Counted from the stretch's first letter, positions 1-11,702 are shown. The stretch: 64,000 bases of DNA from Sabethes cyaneus (GCF_943734655.1 NC_071355.1:28210464-28274463); one strand, 5' to 3'. Notes: generated from the letters alone by a model not told the origin. A program made the numbers and translations.

Positions 1-238
1 TACAGCTGCTGATGGGGTCCAAAATAGGTTTGTTCGGTAAATAGAAAAAACGCATGGAAAAATAGTGAATATGTAATTTTGTAGATTTGAGTGATTTGAC
101 TATCCCAAGACTAAACCCGTTTTAAAATTTATGTAGATATTTAAATCTTATTTTGTTGATGCTCGTTTCAATTCGAAATAGTTGTAGACCACCATAACAA
201 AGATTCTGACATCACTGCTTGTGTGTGGGCTGAGGTTG

Positions 239-460
239 GACTTGACCAGAGATGCCAGAAGTGAAGACATGTCTTCATTTTGAAGACATTTTTGTTACAA
301 AGAAGACTTTTATTTTAAAATGTCTTCACTTGAAGACATGTCTTCACCATGCAATTCAAATGGGTAAAAAAATCTGGAAAGCCGGAAGAAGACAAATGAA
401 GACATTTTTCTTGATTTGTGAAGACTTTTCAAAAAATCACCTGGCATCCCTGGACTTGAC
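239..460. mobile_element. hAT-type MITE with 8-bp target duplication
   Basis: A 206-bp non-autonomous element spans 247-452. Its ends are imperfect inverted repeats: CAGAGATGCCAG at the left and CTGGCATCCCTG at the right, which differ at one position. It is flanked by identical 8-bp direct repeats, GACTTGAC, at 239-246 and 453-460. An 8-bp duplication with CAGRGATG-type ends is the hallmark of the hAT superfamily. The interior has repeated GAAGACA/TGTCTTC words in both orientations and no coding capacity. It lies about 110 bp upstream of the mRpS33 start codon. Confidence 0.88.
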
Positions 461-563
461 CCACCTGAATCTGACGGCGGATGGTATCCGAGTCCGAGAG
501 CAACATCCTGAGTTTTTGGTTACACAATTTCAAAATAAACAGTGAAATTTTTTTACGATCAAA

Positions 564-899
564 ATGTCCAAATACAAGGATTTGGTGCAGCTATCGACGA
601 CCTACGCGCGACGGATGAATCACCTGTCGAACCGGATCTTCGGCGAGGTGACCCGACCCACGAATCCCCAATCGATGAAAGTGGTGAAAATGTTCAGCGA
701 AGAACCGATTCAGTCCCGAGATTACGTGAAGAACTGGTACCCAAGGCACGTGGAAACGCACCTGCTGGCAAGGAAACTTCGGGAGTACGGTTTATTCCGG
801 GACGAACATCAGGATTTCAAGGAAGAAATGAAAAGGCTACGAGCACTGCGCGGTAAAGCTCCTCCCAAGAAGGGCGAAGGAAAACGCGCTAAGAAATAG
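564..899 (+). CDS. mRpS33: Mitochondrial small ribosomal subunit protein mS33
   Basis: The 111-residue product is a full-length mS33 (MRPS33), a component of the mitochondrial 28S ribosomal subunit involved in translation of mtDNA-encoded proteins. Diagnostic segments are the N-terminal RLFGEV-like motif (residues about 22-30, FGEVTRPTN), SMKVVKMFS, the WYPRH block, YGLFRDEHQDF and the basic C-terminus ending KKGEGKRAKK. The length matches the family's usual 105-115 residues. The ATG at 564 was chosen because homology begins within a few residues of it, and an overlapping frame from 542 has no family similarity. The gene is intronless within the coding region. Its AATAAA at 921-926 lies 22 bp past the stop. 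It converges with PEK, whose stop codon is only 276 bp away. Confidence 0.95.
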   Translation: MSKYKDLVQLSTTYARRMNHLSNRIFGEVTRPTNPQSMKVVKMFSEEPIQSRDYVKNWYPRHVETHLLARKLREYGLFRDEHQDFKEEMKRLRALRGKAPPKKGEGKRAKK

Positions 900-920
900 T
901 TTGTGTGTTTTTTTATAGGA

Positions 921-960
921 AATAAAAGAGCTCGTAAATAGTAAGACTAAAATCTTTATT
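921..960. terminator. Facing poly(A) signals of mRpS33 and PEK
   Basis: AATAAA on the + strand (921-926) serves mRpS33. The + strand TTTATT at 955-960 reads AATAAA on the minus strand and is the first plausible signal downstream of the PEK stop codon at 1176. Cleavage normally occurs 10-30 nt past the signal, so the two mature 3' ends should nearly abut or overlap by a few tens of bases. Confidence 0.6.
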
Positions 961-1175
961 TTACAATTTAAGTAGTACAAATCCAGCCAGAATTGATTCT
1001 GTTCTTTTCAAATAAATGTTTAATACTTGGTATCGTTAAACTGGAAGAGATACTTAAATTGTTTTATCAAAGTAATCAACTTAACTTAAACTGTCTTCTT
1101 ATGTTAAGAACAGTGAATAACTTAATAAGCAGCGCCCTTGGCCACTGTGATCTCCTGCAACTAAACCCGTCGGAA

Positions 1176-4100
1176 TCAAAAGAAGATTTGATTCTGATTC
1201 TGTTCGGAATTATTGGAGCTTGAGGTTGTCGTGTTAACGGACCGGCTATCCTTGCGTCTGGGTGGTAGCTCAAAGTGCCATTCGCTGTGATCAGACGAAT
1301 CGGATGACGGGGAATTGCCGGCTCCCACTAGCAACGGTGGATCTTCGGCCGATGACTGCGAGTGAAGTTGCGGTGTCGAACGGCTTGCCGGCATGCGTTT
1401 CAACGGTGGCCGAGCTTTGATGCCAAAGGTCGTCGGTCGGTGATTCGGTTTCTCCGCCAGCATTAGTTTCAGCAATTGATACTATTATAAGAGAAAATTT
1501 GTTATTGGACTAAGAGAGTTAATATTTAACGCTGTTCACTTACCTCGTCGGAGTACTGTTCCTGAAACCCGTCGGGAAACTTATTCTTGCGTACATTTTT
1601 CATTGTATCGATTCGCTCCATTTCGGTTCCAAAGCTAACCAGCAGCTCAAACAAGATCAAACCGAGTGAGTAGATATCCACCTTGTAGTCGTACTGTTGA
1701 CCCTTGAGCTGCTCCGGCGACATGTACAGCTGTGTGCCAACCTGTCGGGTGTGGCGCTGCCGATGGCCAGCCGCATTCGTCATGAGCATCGTCATTCCGG
1801 GAAGATTATTGTCATTATCGTACTGCAAATCACTGGAATCGGTGACCAGCCCGAAGTCACCGATTTTAACACGCCCGTCAAGCGAAAAGAAAATGTTACT
1901 TGGTTTGAGATCTCGGTGTATTAGTCCTTTCAAGTGGACGTACTCGACGGCATTTACAATCTGTTCGAAAATGGAAATAGTGCGATCCTGCCGAGCGCTG
2001 AGATCGTTTTCGGCAAGCCATTCCTTCAGTGATTGCTTCCGACACAGTTGCATCTGAATGTAGAGATAAATTTTATTGCTTACGTTGCTGGTTCCTGTAG
2101 CGTTGGAACTAGAGGGGTCCATCATATGGTTGCTTTCGGTAGTGGGTGATGGTCTAACGACGCTTCCAGTGCTGGTGAGATCAAGCGAAAGGTGTCGTCG
2201 GTGACGTTTCTTAAGTATTCGCGGGTCAACTTCAGGCTTGATGGGCCGACTTATAGAAGATACCGTTGGTTCCTCGATTGATACCACATGAGATGAAGCG
2301 CTCAGTGAAGAATCGTTGACGGCGATGTTGACAGAATCAGCTGCGGCTTGACTGTCATGTTTGAACTCAATTTGGAACGATGAGTCATTGCTTTCACTGC
2401 GGGCATGATCTGCCCGGAATTCGATGAAGCTGTCGGATTGATCATCCTCAACACGGGAACCGGAAAAGCTAGGCTCTGGTACTTTTGATAGCCATGGCAT
2501 CGGTTGGCCCAAGCTGGAATGTCTCGATTTGTTGTACTTTTGTTTGATGCTCTGCGAAAAGTTACTGTTGATCGTTGGTATTAGATTACTGTTGGGCGGA
2601 GATGTCTCCGTCGGTGATTCTATATCAATCGATGTCGACAAACAGTTGCGTTGGATCCAAATTTTATCCTGATTCTCTTGCCAGCCTGGCGGTGGAGTCT
2701 CGGTCCATGCATGAAAATATCGCACGATATTGTTGTGTTCACAGTGAGCAAGTGTTTTTACTTCTCTCATTACTCGATCTTTAGATTCCTGCCGATTGGG
2801 AAGAACCACTCGTTTGATGGCATAATTACAATCGTCCAATTTGTTTCGAACTTCAAAGACCACTCCGAAACCGCCTTTACCCAAGCATTGCACAAGCTCG
2901 AAGTCTTCTTGGAAACGGGAAACGAAATTATCACCGTTTGATTCGGACAAACTTCTGACGCCTCGCAACGCAGCCAAAGGTGTTATGTTGTCCTCTGTCG
3001 CTTCCAACGCTATTGGAACGGGAACTTCGACCTGCCGTTCGACAAAGACCACTACCTCTTTTTCGTTCTTAAATCTCAGTATTACATTCAGAAGAAACGC
3101 TGTTGTGGCGGAAATAATTAAAATTTCCTTCCACCAAAACCAAATGGATATAATAATAATTTTAACCGGAGCGTCCGGATCCATCGTAAAATCGAAAATG
3201 GAACTTTGGTTTCGCAATCCTCCTGCCTCCGGCGAATCAGTGCTGTTCGAGCATAACCCGTTGTCTTTTTGCTTCAAATCCTCTGGTGTATAGAGGAAAA
3301 ATCCGTCTCCATTAACGTACGCCGATTGGTACAAAACCGACCGTGCGATTGCCGTTGATTCGGCATATTCGGAATCTTCCGTTTCCGCCTTTTCACTCCC
3401 ATCTGTGATGTAACCAGCAACTTCCGGCCTTGCCGGGTATGGCTTCCAAGGAATCATCGGATACTTGGTATCATCGTTGACCAAAATTGTTTGCACATCC
3501 ACCGGCTGACGGCGAGCTAAAAGTGTGCCGGATTCCTGAATGTACAATTGCTTCTGATGCATTCCCAAATAAAGCGACGGGTTGATCATGCTATTTTGTC
3601 TAAACTCTGCTCCTGTAGGAGCTGATTTGTCTTGACCTTGTGGCTGCTGTTGTTGCTTCTGATTGCCATTCCAAATCCAATCCGCTCCGTGAAACAAGTT
3701 TACGCTCATAATATCATTCTTGTCTTTCGCACGCCAAGCACTCACTACCGGGTGATCAAAGGTGTATTTCCACAGAATCTTTCCCGGTGTTGATCGACTG
3801 ACGGCACACACAACTCCATCCGGAATAATGACTTTCAACTCCAAATCCAAAATTTTTGGATCCAATGACGTGTCCAAGGACCCTCCTCGACAGTCTTCGT
3901 TTTTCAACATCTCCAATTCGTGATGTCCGATACTAAAATTCCATCGTTCATTACCCGTACGAGACTCGACCGCCCGAACCGTTTGCGTCTGACGACGAAT
4001 AACAACCACATCATCTTGCAGCGGATCGTGTGGTAATACTTCTTCCATCGGTCCATTCTTCCCAGCGTCGTCTTGCATAATTTCGGTACTATTCCGACAA

Positions 4101-5388
4101 CCGCTCATCGTGCATTCGTAAATAATCTGCCCGGTTCGGCTGGATATTCCGTACGATCGGGTCTCCTTACCCCCGGATATGACCAGGTCGTCGGAAAACT
4201 TGAACGACGATTTCAGTAAATCTTCCGCACTGAAAGGAATCGGTTCGACCGTTTCGCCGTCGAACTTATAAAGGCCTCCATTCAGCGACGGGATCATGCG
4301 AACCCATTTTCCATTGTTCGTTAGTTCCAGCCGATGAATGCTGGACGACAGCAGAGGTCCCGGACCGGTTTCGACACTCCACTGCAATGCACCTCCATTG
4401 GTCAGGTCAAGGGCTGATAAGCGGCCGTCCAGGGTCGTTACGTAGAGCAATCTAAAATGGAAACAAGAAAGTTATTTTTTATCCTCTTACTTTTTTTAAT
4501 TATAAAAATATATAATTTTTCTTTTTTTGTCTTGTGGTGTATAATTTTTTCTCTTTGCAAAGGTTGCTTTAATAGAATTTTAATTTACCCGATTCTTTGC
4601 CATTCGAAATATTTTTCAAAATTAGCTTCAAAATACCCGCCTACTGCAATTTTCTGTGTAGAATACGAAAAATTTGAAATTTTTTCGAAATATTGGTATT
4701 CTTTCACACGTAAATTGTGTACTTCACACAGATCTCTCTAGAATATTCTCGCACTACCTAATTGAAATCTGCAAAAGCTTATATCGTTATCAGTGATTGG
4801 CAAACTGGATTACCTATACAGTTGAATAGTTTTTTTTAGCGAAGTTGATGAGAACGTACTATGAGTAATCAAGACAAGATTAACCATTTGTACAGGTGAT
4901 ATAAAAATGACGACACTGATAAACCATTACCTTTACACATTATAGAATAAAAAAGTGCAAAAGGAATTCCAAACTTAAGGATGCAGCCATAAAACATGAT
5001 GCAATCATGTTACAACATGATCATTTTAATGCTAAGGAAGAAGTTATTAGAAAACGAAAAAGAACATTAAACTTTCTGATTTTCATACATAGTTGTTTAT
5101 AAAGTTAATTAAATAAACAGTTTACAAACAATCGAATTGATTATTTTCTCCGCGCCATCAATAGCAAAATAAAAACACTGGTTGTATTATTACTCACCTG
5201 TCGCTAATATCGCGGTCGCTTTGTACATCCTCGTCGCAGAAGGGAAGTTTTTCCACGATCGGTTGCGGCGGTTCGTCGGCTGTGGTATCGACGACCGTAT
5301 CAGCTCTAACCGGTATCGAACCACCCAGAAGGATGGTTCCCACCAGCAGCAACAGCAGTGGTCCAATCAGCGTTGAGAACGTAGCCAT
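1176..5388 (-). CDS. PEK: PERK/PEK eIF2-alpha kinase, ER transmembrane stress sensor
   Basis: Three coding exons, 5198-5388, 1544-4451 and 1176-1481, join in frame to give about 1134 residues, close to other insect PEKs. Splice sites fit GT-AG: GTGAGT after 5198, AG before 4451, GTAAGT after 1544 and AG before 1481; the last intron is only 62 bp. Residues 1-30 form a signal peptide with a leucine-rich core. Residues about 31-490 are the lumenal beta-propeller-like stress-sensing region with a short Gln-rich run. Residues about 494-520 are a transmembrane helix. Kinase lobes follow, with GKGGFGVV (588-595), the AIK lysine (610), HRDLKPSN (909-916) and DFG (929-931). A Ser-rich insert of about 190 residues lies between the lobes, typical of the PERK/GCN2 class. 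The enzyme phosphorylates eIF2-alpha during ER stress to reduce translation. No lesion is seen. Confidence 0.96.
4452..5197 (-). other. PEK intron 1 (746 bp)
   Basis: This AT-rich intron separates the signal-peptide exon from the large lumenal/kinase exon. The donor GTGAGT and acceptor TTTTAG are both clear on the minus strand. A split AG|A codon for Arg64 bridges it. I see no coding sequence or recognisable element in it. Confidence 0.8.
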
Positions 5389-5899
5389 ATCTCAGTGGGT
5401 GTTCCAGTCGTTTCACTACCTACCTACTGCGAATGCTGCTGCTGGTCCTGCTAGACAGACGGCTGATGCGTCCAATCCAGCGTGATACATTTGTTGGCTT
5501 GTTCGAAATTGTACTACACTCGTTTCAATACAATTATTAGAACAATTTTTATATTGATTATGTGGATTGCAGAAAATTTTCTTTAGAAGCTCTCCAACGT
5601 ACAACCAAAATACGGAAAAATTAGTGCCACAGACTGAACTGGGTTGCCAGCAACTGCCACTGCAAAAACATCCAACCTGGAACTGTCAAAACAAGCGCTT
5701 GCACGCTCGTATCGAAATGAGTAAAATCCAGTACACATTAAAAAAATGACAGAAAACTAAAAAAAACATAGTTACGTGGTTTTTACCTAAATAGGAACAG
5801 GCTGTCCCAAGCTCTAAACCTGATGCTCTTTATTTGCAGGCGTCTGAAACTGCTTGGTAAAGAAGCAGCAAACATCTTTTTACGAAATGAACATTCTGC

Positions 5900-7505
5900 T
5901 GGATTTCTGGCCGCCGTCACCCGTGAAAACTAGCAGAAATGACACATCCGATTCGGGCACAAATTTCGCCTTAGGGTACCGCCAGAGTACAAGCGACATG
6001 CGACGCGACGCGACATTTCTTGCTGTAGTTATACGCGCAGCCCTTTTTCGCCCGAAGCAGGACTGTGCATTTAGCAACATGAGAGCGAAGTCGTGTCGCG
6101 TCGCGTGCCAGAGGTTACGAATAAAAACCGGTTTTGTACGGACGGCGAAAACGAGCAGTTTACCGCTTAGGGGCGTCCGGCAGAAATTGAACAAAAATCT
6201 GGCAGCGACAAACTTTTTCTGCCAGACATTCTGCCGGATCTCTGGCCGTTGTGCAGAAATGCAACATCCGATTCGGCCAGAAATTTCTCCCGGTTTTTCT
6301 GCCGGATTTCTGTTCGATTTCTGCCAGAGGTTTCGAATAAAAACCGGTTTTGTACGACCGATTCAGTTTTCTCTCCTTTTTTGGAGGGTAGCAGCAACGG
6401 ATTGAAGCAGCAAGAAGCGTGCAATAAACAGGTTAACAATTAAATTATACCTGCTTTGTCATATTCCATATTATCCAGCTTTTTACGAGCCATAATGGCG
6501 GACGTGTTCGTAATATTTGAACAGCATTTTTGACATTTCCCCAATACGTCGCACGTTTTCTTTCCGCGCGTTCACGGTAAAACTGAAGGAATGTAGGGAA
6601 AGAAAACGTGCGATGTATTGAGGAAATGTCAAAAATGCTGTTCAAATATTACGAACCCGTCCGCCATTATGGCTCGTAAAAAGCTGGATTCTCTTACCTT
6701 TTGCCCGAAACTGCAAAACTGATGAACCACTTTTCTCCTGCCTCAAAGCGTCACATTTGACATAAAGAGAATCGAGCGAAAAATGAAGACTGGTTCTGTT
6801 CGATTTCTACCAGGCATCCGACTTTTTGGTAAGCGGGTATGTATATGCTCTCATTGAGCAAAACAACTATAAATCTGTCAAAATTTGAAATAGTTCGCAT
6901 GCTGAACTGATTTTAACCACTCGAGATGAATTAACTATCGAACTGTCAAATTTTAACTAAAAAGTTAAAAATTTTGTAAAATGGTTCACAGCCTCATCAG
7001 TTGGCAGTTGCAACCCCGAAAAAAATTAATACTAAATTTGCGGACATTGAAACATATGGTAAATTTATTGTAAAAGTGTCTCAAGTGTCTCAGTGACACT
7101 TTGAGGCAGGAGAAAAGTGGTTCATCAGTTTTGCAGTTTCCCGCAAAAGGTAAGAGATTAATATGGAACATGGCAAAGCAGGTATAATTTAATTGTTAAC
7201 CTGTTTATTGCAAGCTTCTTGCTGCTACAATCCGCTGCTGCTTCCCTCCAAAAAAGGAAGGCAACCCAAGTACCAATTTTAGGCTGATCAAACGCTTTTA
7301 TAGCTGATTTTATTCAACCTGTGGCTGATCTATGGTTTAGGTTTAGAAATAAAAACTCGCGACAGCGACGCGACACGACTTCGCTCTCATGTTGCTAAAT
7401 GCACAGTCCTGCTTCGGGCGAAAAAGGGCTGCGCGTATAACTACAGCAATAAATGTCGCGTCGCGTCGCATGTCGCTTGCACTCTGATGGCGGTACCCTA
7501 AGGGG
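5900..7505. mobile_element. Nest of inverted-repeat (TIR/MITE) elements in the PEK/TfIIF-alpha divergent upstream region
   Basis: The region is organised as nested inverted repeats. Outermost are two oppositely oriented copies of a GCGAC-rich MITE, 5971-6107 and 7358-7501. Inside them, sequence around 6377-6474 plus 6688-6760 is repeated in inverted orientation at about 7090-7260. The left arm of that pair is interrupted by a separate palindromic element at 6475-6687. A motif beginning CCAGAGGT and followed by GAATAAAAACCGG occurs twice, near 6108 and 6323, so the left side also holds an internal duplication. The frames that cross this region have no protein similarity I can recognise. Nothing else is seen between 5389 and 7748 apart from presumed 5' UTR and promoter sequence. 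Confidence 0.75.
6475..6687. mobile_element. Palindromic MITE with 91-bp arms
   Basis: The left arm (6475-6565, starting CCAGCTTTTTACGAG) is repeated almost perfectly in reverse complement at 6597-6687, around a 31-bp loop. The arms differ at only a few positions. The intact counterpart of the target, on the opposite arm of the enclosing element near 7156-7170, runs through without this insertion. This shows a later insertion into an existing inverted-repeat element. A 2-bp AT/TA-type target duplication is likely but a base change makes it ambiguous. Transcription would give a long hairpin RNA. Confidence 0.8.
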
Positions 7506-7748
7506 CCTAAGCGAGAAACTGTTCGTTTTTGTCGTTTTCGCCTAGCCAGGACCGGCAGTTATTTTAACCTTCATATTTGTTTATTCAGATTTAGCGTGTT
7601 TCTCATCCTTTATCAGTTATTCTTTCTTTCTTTTGTCTTTTCGTCTTTTGTTGTTGTGAAACACATCGCTGAGTGTTTTAGAAAGTTGGAAGTTTTTTAG
7701 AAAATTGTAGTAGAAAAAACACTCTAAGAAGTCAGTTAAAGTTGCCTA

Positions 7749-9601
7749 ATGAGTGGACCATCTGTAAGTATTTAAAATAATCACGACAACATCGAAAAAT
7801 GGTACTAAATTTCGCTTATGTTTGTAGAGTCACCCTTCGGGCAGCGGATCTGCCGCTGGCGGAGCAGCTGGTAGCTCGTCCGGTCCACCTGTTTCGGTGC
7901 AGGAGTTTACAATCCGTGTACCGAAGAATTTAAAGAAAAAGTACCATGTAATGCGCTTCAACGCAACGTTAAACGTTGACTTCACTCAGTGGCGTTCGGT
8001 CAAGATGGAACGGGAGAATAATTTAAAGGAATTCAAGGGATTTGACGATGAATTGCCGAAGTTCGGAGCTGGTTCCGAGTTTAATCGTGACCTGAGGGAG
8101 GAGGCTCGCCGGAAGCGCTATGGAATTATTGCCAAAAAATATCGACCGGAAGCGCAACCCTGGATACTGAAGGCAGGTGGTAAAAAAGACGGCAAGAAGT
8201 TTCGTGGCATTCGAGAGGGAGGCGTAGGCGAAAATGCGGCCTTCTATGTATTTACGCATGCTCCGGACGGAGCGATTGAAGCATATCCTTTGCACGAATG
8301 GTATAACTTCCAACCTATTCAACGGTATAAAGCGCTATCGGCTGAAGAAGCCGAACAAGAGTTTGGTAGAAGGAAGAAAGTGATGAACTACTTTTCGCTG
8401 ATGTTACGAAAACGTATGAAGGGCGATGATGACACCGTGGAAGATCAAGAAGAAGCCAAGGGTAAAAAGGGTGGTGGCGCAAAAGCGAAGGATTTGAAAA
8501 TCAGCGATATGGACGAGTGGATCGATTCGGATGATATGAGTTCATCGGATGATGACGGCGAAGGAAAGCCTAAGGAGAAAGATAGTGACGACGAAGCAGA
8601 CAAAAAGGCCAAAAATAAAAAGAAAGCTTTGGCTGAAAGCAAGAAAAAGAAACGAGACGTAGATGAGGAAGCTTTGGAAGAATCGGACGATGGCGACGAG
8701 GAGGGCCGAGAGCTTGATTATATTTCCGACTCATCGGAAAGCGAATCCGAACCGGAAACGAAAGCCAATAAAGAGCTGAAGTCAGTTGCAGAGGAAGATG
8801 CCCTCCGCAAACTATTAACGTCGGACGAAGACTCCGAAGATGAAGAAAAGAAATCTGAAGAAGAGGAGAACCAAAAAGAGGAAGAAAAGAACGGTAAATC
8901 CTCTAAGGATAAAGAGAAGGACAATAAGGAAAAAGATTCTAAGGAATCTAAGAAAAAGAAGAAAAATAAAAAGAAGAAGAAGTCTGATAACGATAAGAAG
9001 GACTCATCAAGTGGTTCCAGCTCGGACAGTTCGGATTCCGATGCCGACAACAGTAATTCGAAGCAAAAGAAAAAACACAAGAAAGACAAAGAAGGTCTTG
9101 GTTCGAATTTGTCCAGCGCTAATAATTCTCGGTCGGCTTCACCTAGTGCATCCCAGCAGGAAGGAATGAAACGGAAGCTAGCTGGATCGAATATGCCTTC
9201 GGCAGACCTTACCGGGTCGGACAACAGCAACAGTCCCATGTCGACACCGGCCAAGAAGATCAAAATGGACTCGGCGATGTCTTTACCGCCCACATTTACC
9301 GGCCTTGTTAGCAACAGTAAAGAGTAAGTTCATTGATTTGTTTAAGCATGAAATGGTTCTAAGATATTGTTTTTTCTCTATTTGTTGCAGTGATTATGGT
9401 ATAACGGAAGAAGCGGTGAGGCGCTATCTGATGCGCAAACCGATGACTACCACGGAGCTGCTCACTAAGTTCAAGAACAAGAAAACTGGTGTTTCGAGCG
9501 AGAAACTTGTTGAAACAATGACTGCCATCTTGAAAAAGATCAATCCCGTTAAGCAGACTATTCAGGGTAAGATGTATCTCAGCATTAAGGTACCCAAGTG
9601 A
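7749..9601 (+). CDS. TfIIFalpha: Transcription factor IIF alpha subunit (RAP74)
   Basis: Three exons, 7749-7763, 7828-9323 and 9391-9601, give 573 residues, close to the Drosophila protein. Donor GTAAGT at 7764, acceptor TTTGTAG before 7828, donor GTAAGT at 9324 and acceptor TTGTTGCAG before 9391 are all clear; a split GA|T codon spans intron 2. The micro-exon encodes only MSGPS. Residues about 29-185 match the RAP30-binding triple-barrel domain (QEFTIRVPKN, FNATLNVDFTQW, EWYNFQPI). Residues about 190-480 are the highly charged Glu/Asp/Lys/Ser linker. Residues 504-573 are the C-terminal winged helix (YGITEEAVRRYL to MYLSIKVPK) that contacts FCP1 and TFIIB. TFIIF escorts RNA polymerase II to promoters and stimulates elongation. 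The poly(A) signal AATAAA is at 9820-9825. Confidence 0.95.
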
Positions 9602-9910
9602 TAACAGCCCAATACTGGCGCACTGACGGATCTAGGAAAACTACTTCTAAACCGTATTATTCCTGTTGGAAGCAACTGTTTTACTTGGCCCTCGTTTTAG
9701 TTAGATTTGATTTCTATTTAATTTACCTACTTCCTCGTTGATTTCTATTTTTAAAAACAAATTCTGATTTATTATAACCACACATCTTAATAGAGGAATG
9801 CCTTTTCTTATTTTAGTACAATAAATCGAATCGAGGTTCGATGGCTTCGAACTTAATTGCGTTTTGAAAATCGATGACAAATTCTAGGATAAAAGAAGAA
9901 GCAATCAAAA

Positions 9911-10280
9911 CAAAAACTTACGGTGCAAACACCGCTTTCATCGGCGGGGGTTATAGATCCGATCAGCGGAAAACCTGGGATTAATCAGCGCTCCTAATAA
10001 ATCGAAAAACAAGGGCACAGAAGCTTTAATGAATCCTCTGGCTCGGGCAACAGAATTAGCTTCAGGCATTCGAAACGACAATTTGGGATTTCGTTTCAGA
10101 TACTTAGTTATTGAAGCTCTTCCAGCAGCTTAGTGATTTTGTTGCATGGGTGCTGTAGTTGCTTTTTTCCGCCAAGTCGTAAGCAAGTTTCTTTACGTCA
10201 GCCATCATGACTCGGTAGAATCTCTTTTCTAGATCTCGCAGATGTAGTACCAATTCCTGCTCTTGTTCATCCAACTGCTC
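9911..10280 (-). pseudogene. Relic of a pogo/Tigger-type (DDE_1) transposase
   Basis: Read on the minus strand from 10280 leftwards, conceptual translation gives family-typical blocks separated by frameshifts and stops. These are LEKRFYRVMMADVKKLAYDL, then about 20 aberrant residues, then YLKRNPKLSFRMPEA, SVARARGF, a FFDLL block and IYN, and in another frame the DESGVCTV block that normally opens the DDE catalytic domain. This order matches the CENP-B-like HTH end and the start of the catalytic region of pogo-family transposases. At least two frameshifts and an in-frame stop make it dead. The remainder of the catalytic domain is absent. The fragment is too broken to appear as a long open frame. 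Confidence 0.75.
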
Positions 10281-10706
10281 ACTATTCTACGCCTTCCGAT
10301 TTGTTTTACGGGTACAATTAGTAGATATTTGGAAAGCAAAATTGGTTATATCCGTCTTTCCCTAGCTTTGAGGGTCCGTCTTTCGCTCCTCAAACATAGT
10401 TGTTCAAATTTGGATAATATTCTGCTGAATATTTAAAAACTTTTAAAATTTAAAAATCGTTTTTTTTTCAATTAGATATTCCAATTAAGGGAATTAAAAA
10501 CTCAACAAGCTTGATAGAAAGCAAAAACACTATTTTAATAACGATGTATCCGTTATTTTCGACAGAAAGAAAATTACATCTTCTAGCGCATGCAGATTTT
10601 TTTTTTTCATTTTCTTTATCGAACTGACAGTTGACTTGCTATGATTTGACAGTTGAATAATTCTCGTTGAAACGGGGCCACTACTGACACCAGGTACCGT
10701 ATTTAT
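10281..10706. other. Unassigned AT-rich spacer
   Basis: Between the pogo relic and the BEL/Pao remnant I see only homopolymer-rich sequence (T runs near 10459 and 10597) and no coding or structural signal. Confidence 0.5.
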
Positions 10707-11702
10707 ACGACGAACAGGTGCCAACAAAGCGTGTAGTGCTTAGCTGCGTCATGAGTATTTTTAACTCTCTAGGACTACTAGCACTGTTCACCTTCTATGC
10801 GAAGGCGCTGATCCAAATTCTGTGGGGAATGGGCTGTGAGTGGGATCAAGTCATGGTGAAGGTGGTCAAGGTGAAGCGCACGAAAACTGGAAATTGTGGA
10901 CGGGTCACTTAGCACTTCGTCACTTCGGCGATGGGTTAGCCCTCGACTACTCAACGTTGCAACTGCACATTTTTGCAGACGCCAGCGAAAAGGCATACGG
11001 ATGTGTAGGCTGGTCCTGGCTGATGGTATCCCTCGGTGTACGCTGTACAGGCGAAATTAACGGTCGCTCCGACCAAACAAGTGTCAATCCCCCGGATGGA
11101 ACTGATGGCAGCCGTCTTGGGATGTCGTCTAGCAAACACAATCAAAGAGTATCACAGCTTGACAGCGACGCAAGTTTTGTATTGGACGGACTCTCGCACC
11201 GTGCAGTCGTGGATTGTCTCCGATCAACGGAAATACAAGCCGTTCGTGGCATTCCGGATCGGGAAGACCATCAGCCGGTCACAGCCATCGGAGTGGCGAT
11301 GGCTGCCAACCAAGTTAAATGTAGCAGACCAATTGACCAAGTGGAACAAAGGCCCACAGCTGGTTTCTTGGTTTCGGGGTCCACATTTCTTGTATGGACG
11401 CCGCCGCATCGATCCACGAATCCGAATTCAGAAGAAGAGATCCGAACGGCGTCCTTGTTACATGACATCGAAGCACAAGCTCAGTTGGTGGACGTCATCA
11501 GATTTTCCAAATGGAACGTGCTCGTCAGAACGCTGGCATGTGTGAAGAGGTTTATCGATAATCTACGGGTGGTAAAGAGACTAGGAAAGGCTATCGAAAC
11601 AGTTTCAGCACCAACGAATGTCAAAGCGTTGGTCATGAAGAAGCAGCTGACGATCGAGAAACCATTGATCCGTGAGGAGTATCAAGTAGCAGAAAGAGCG
11701 CT

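Noticed and set aside
5854..6439. 183-aa plus-strand frame and overlapping minus-strand frames
   Set aside because: They cross MITE boundaries and internal duplications, with no recognisable domain.
8718..9314. 198-aa minus-strand frame
   Set aside because: Antisense shadow of the charged linker of TfIIF-alpha.
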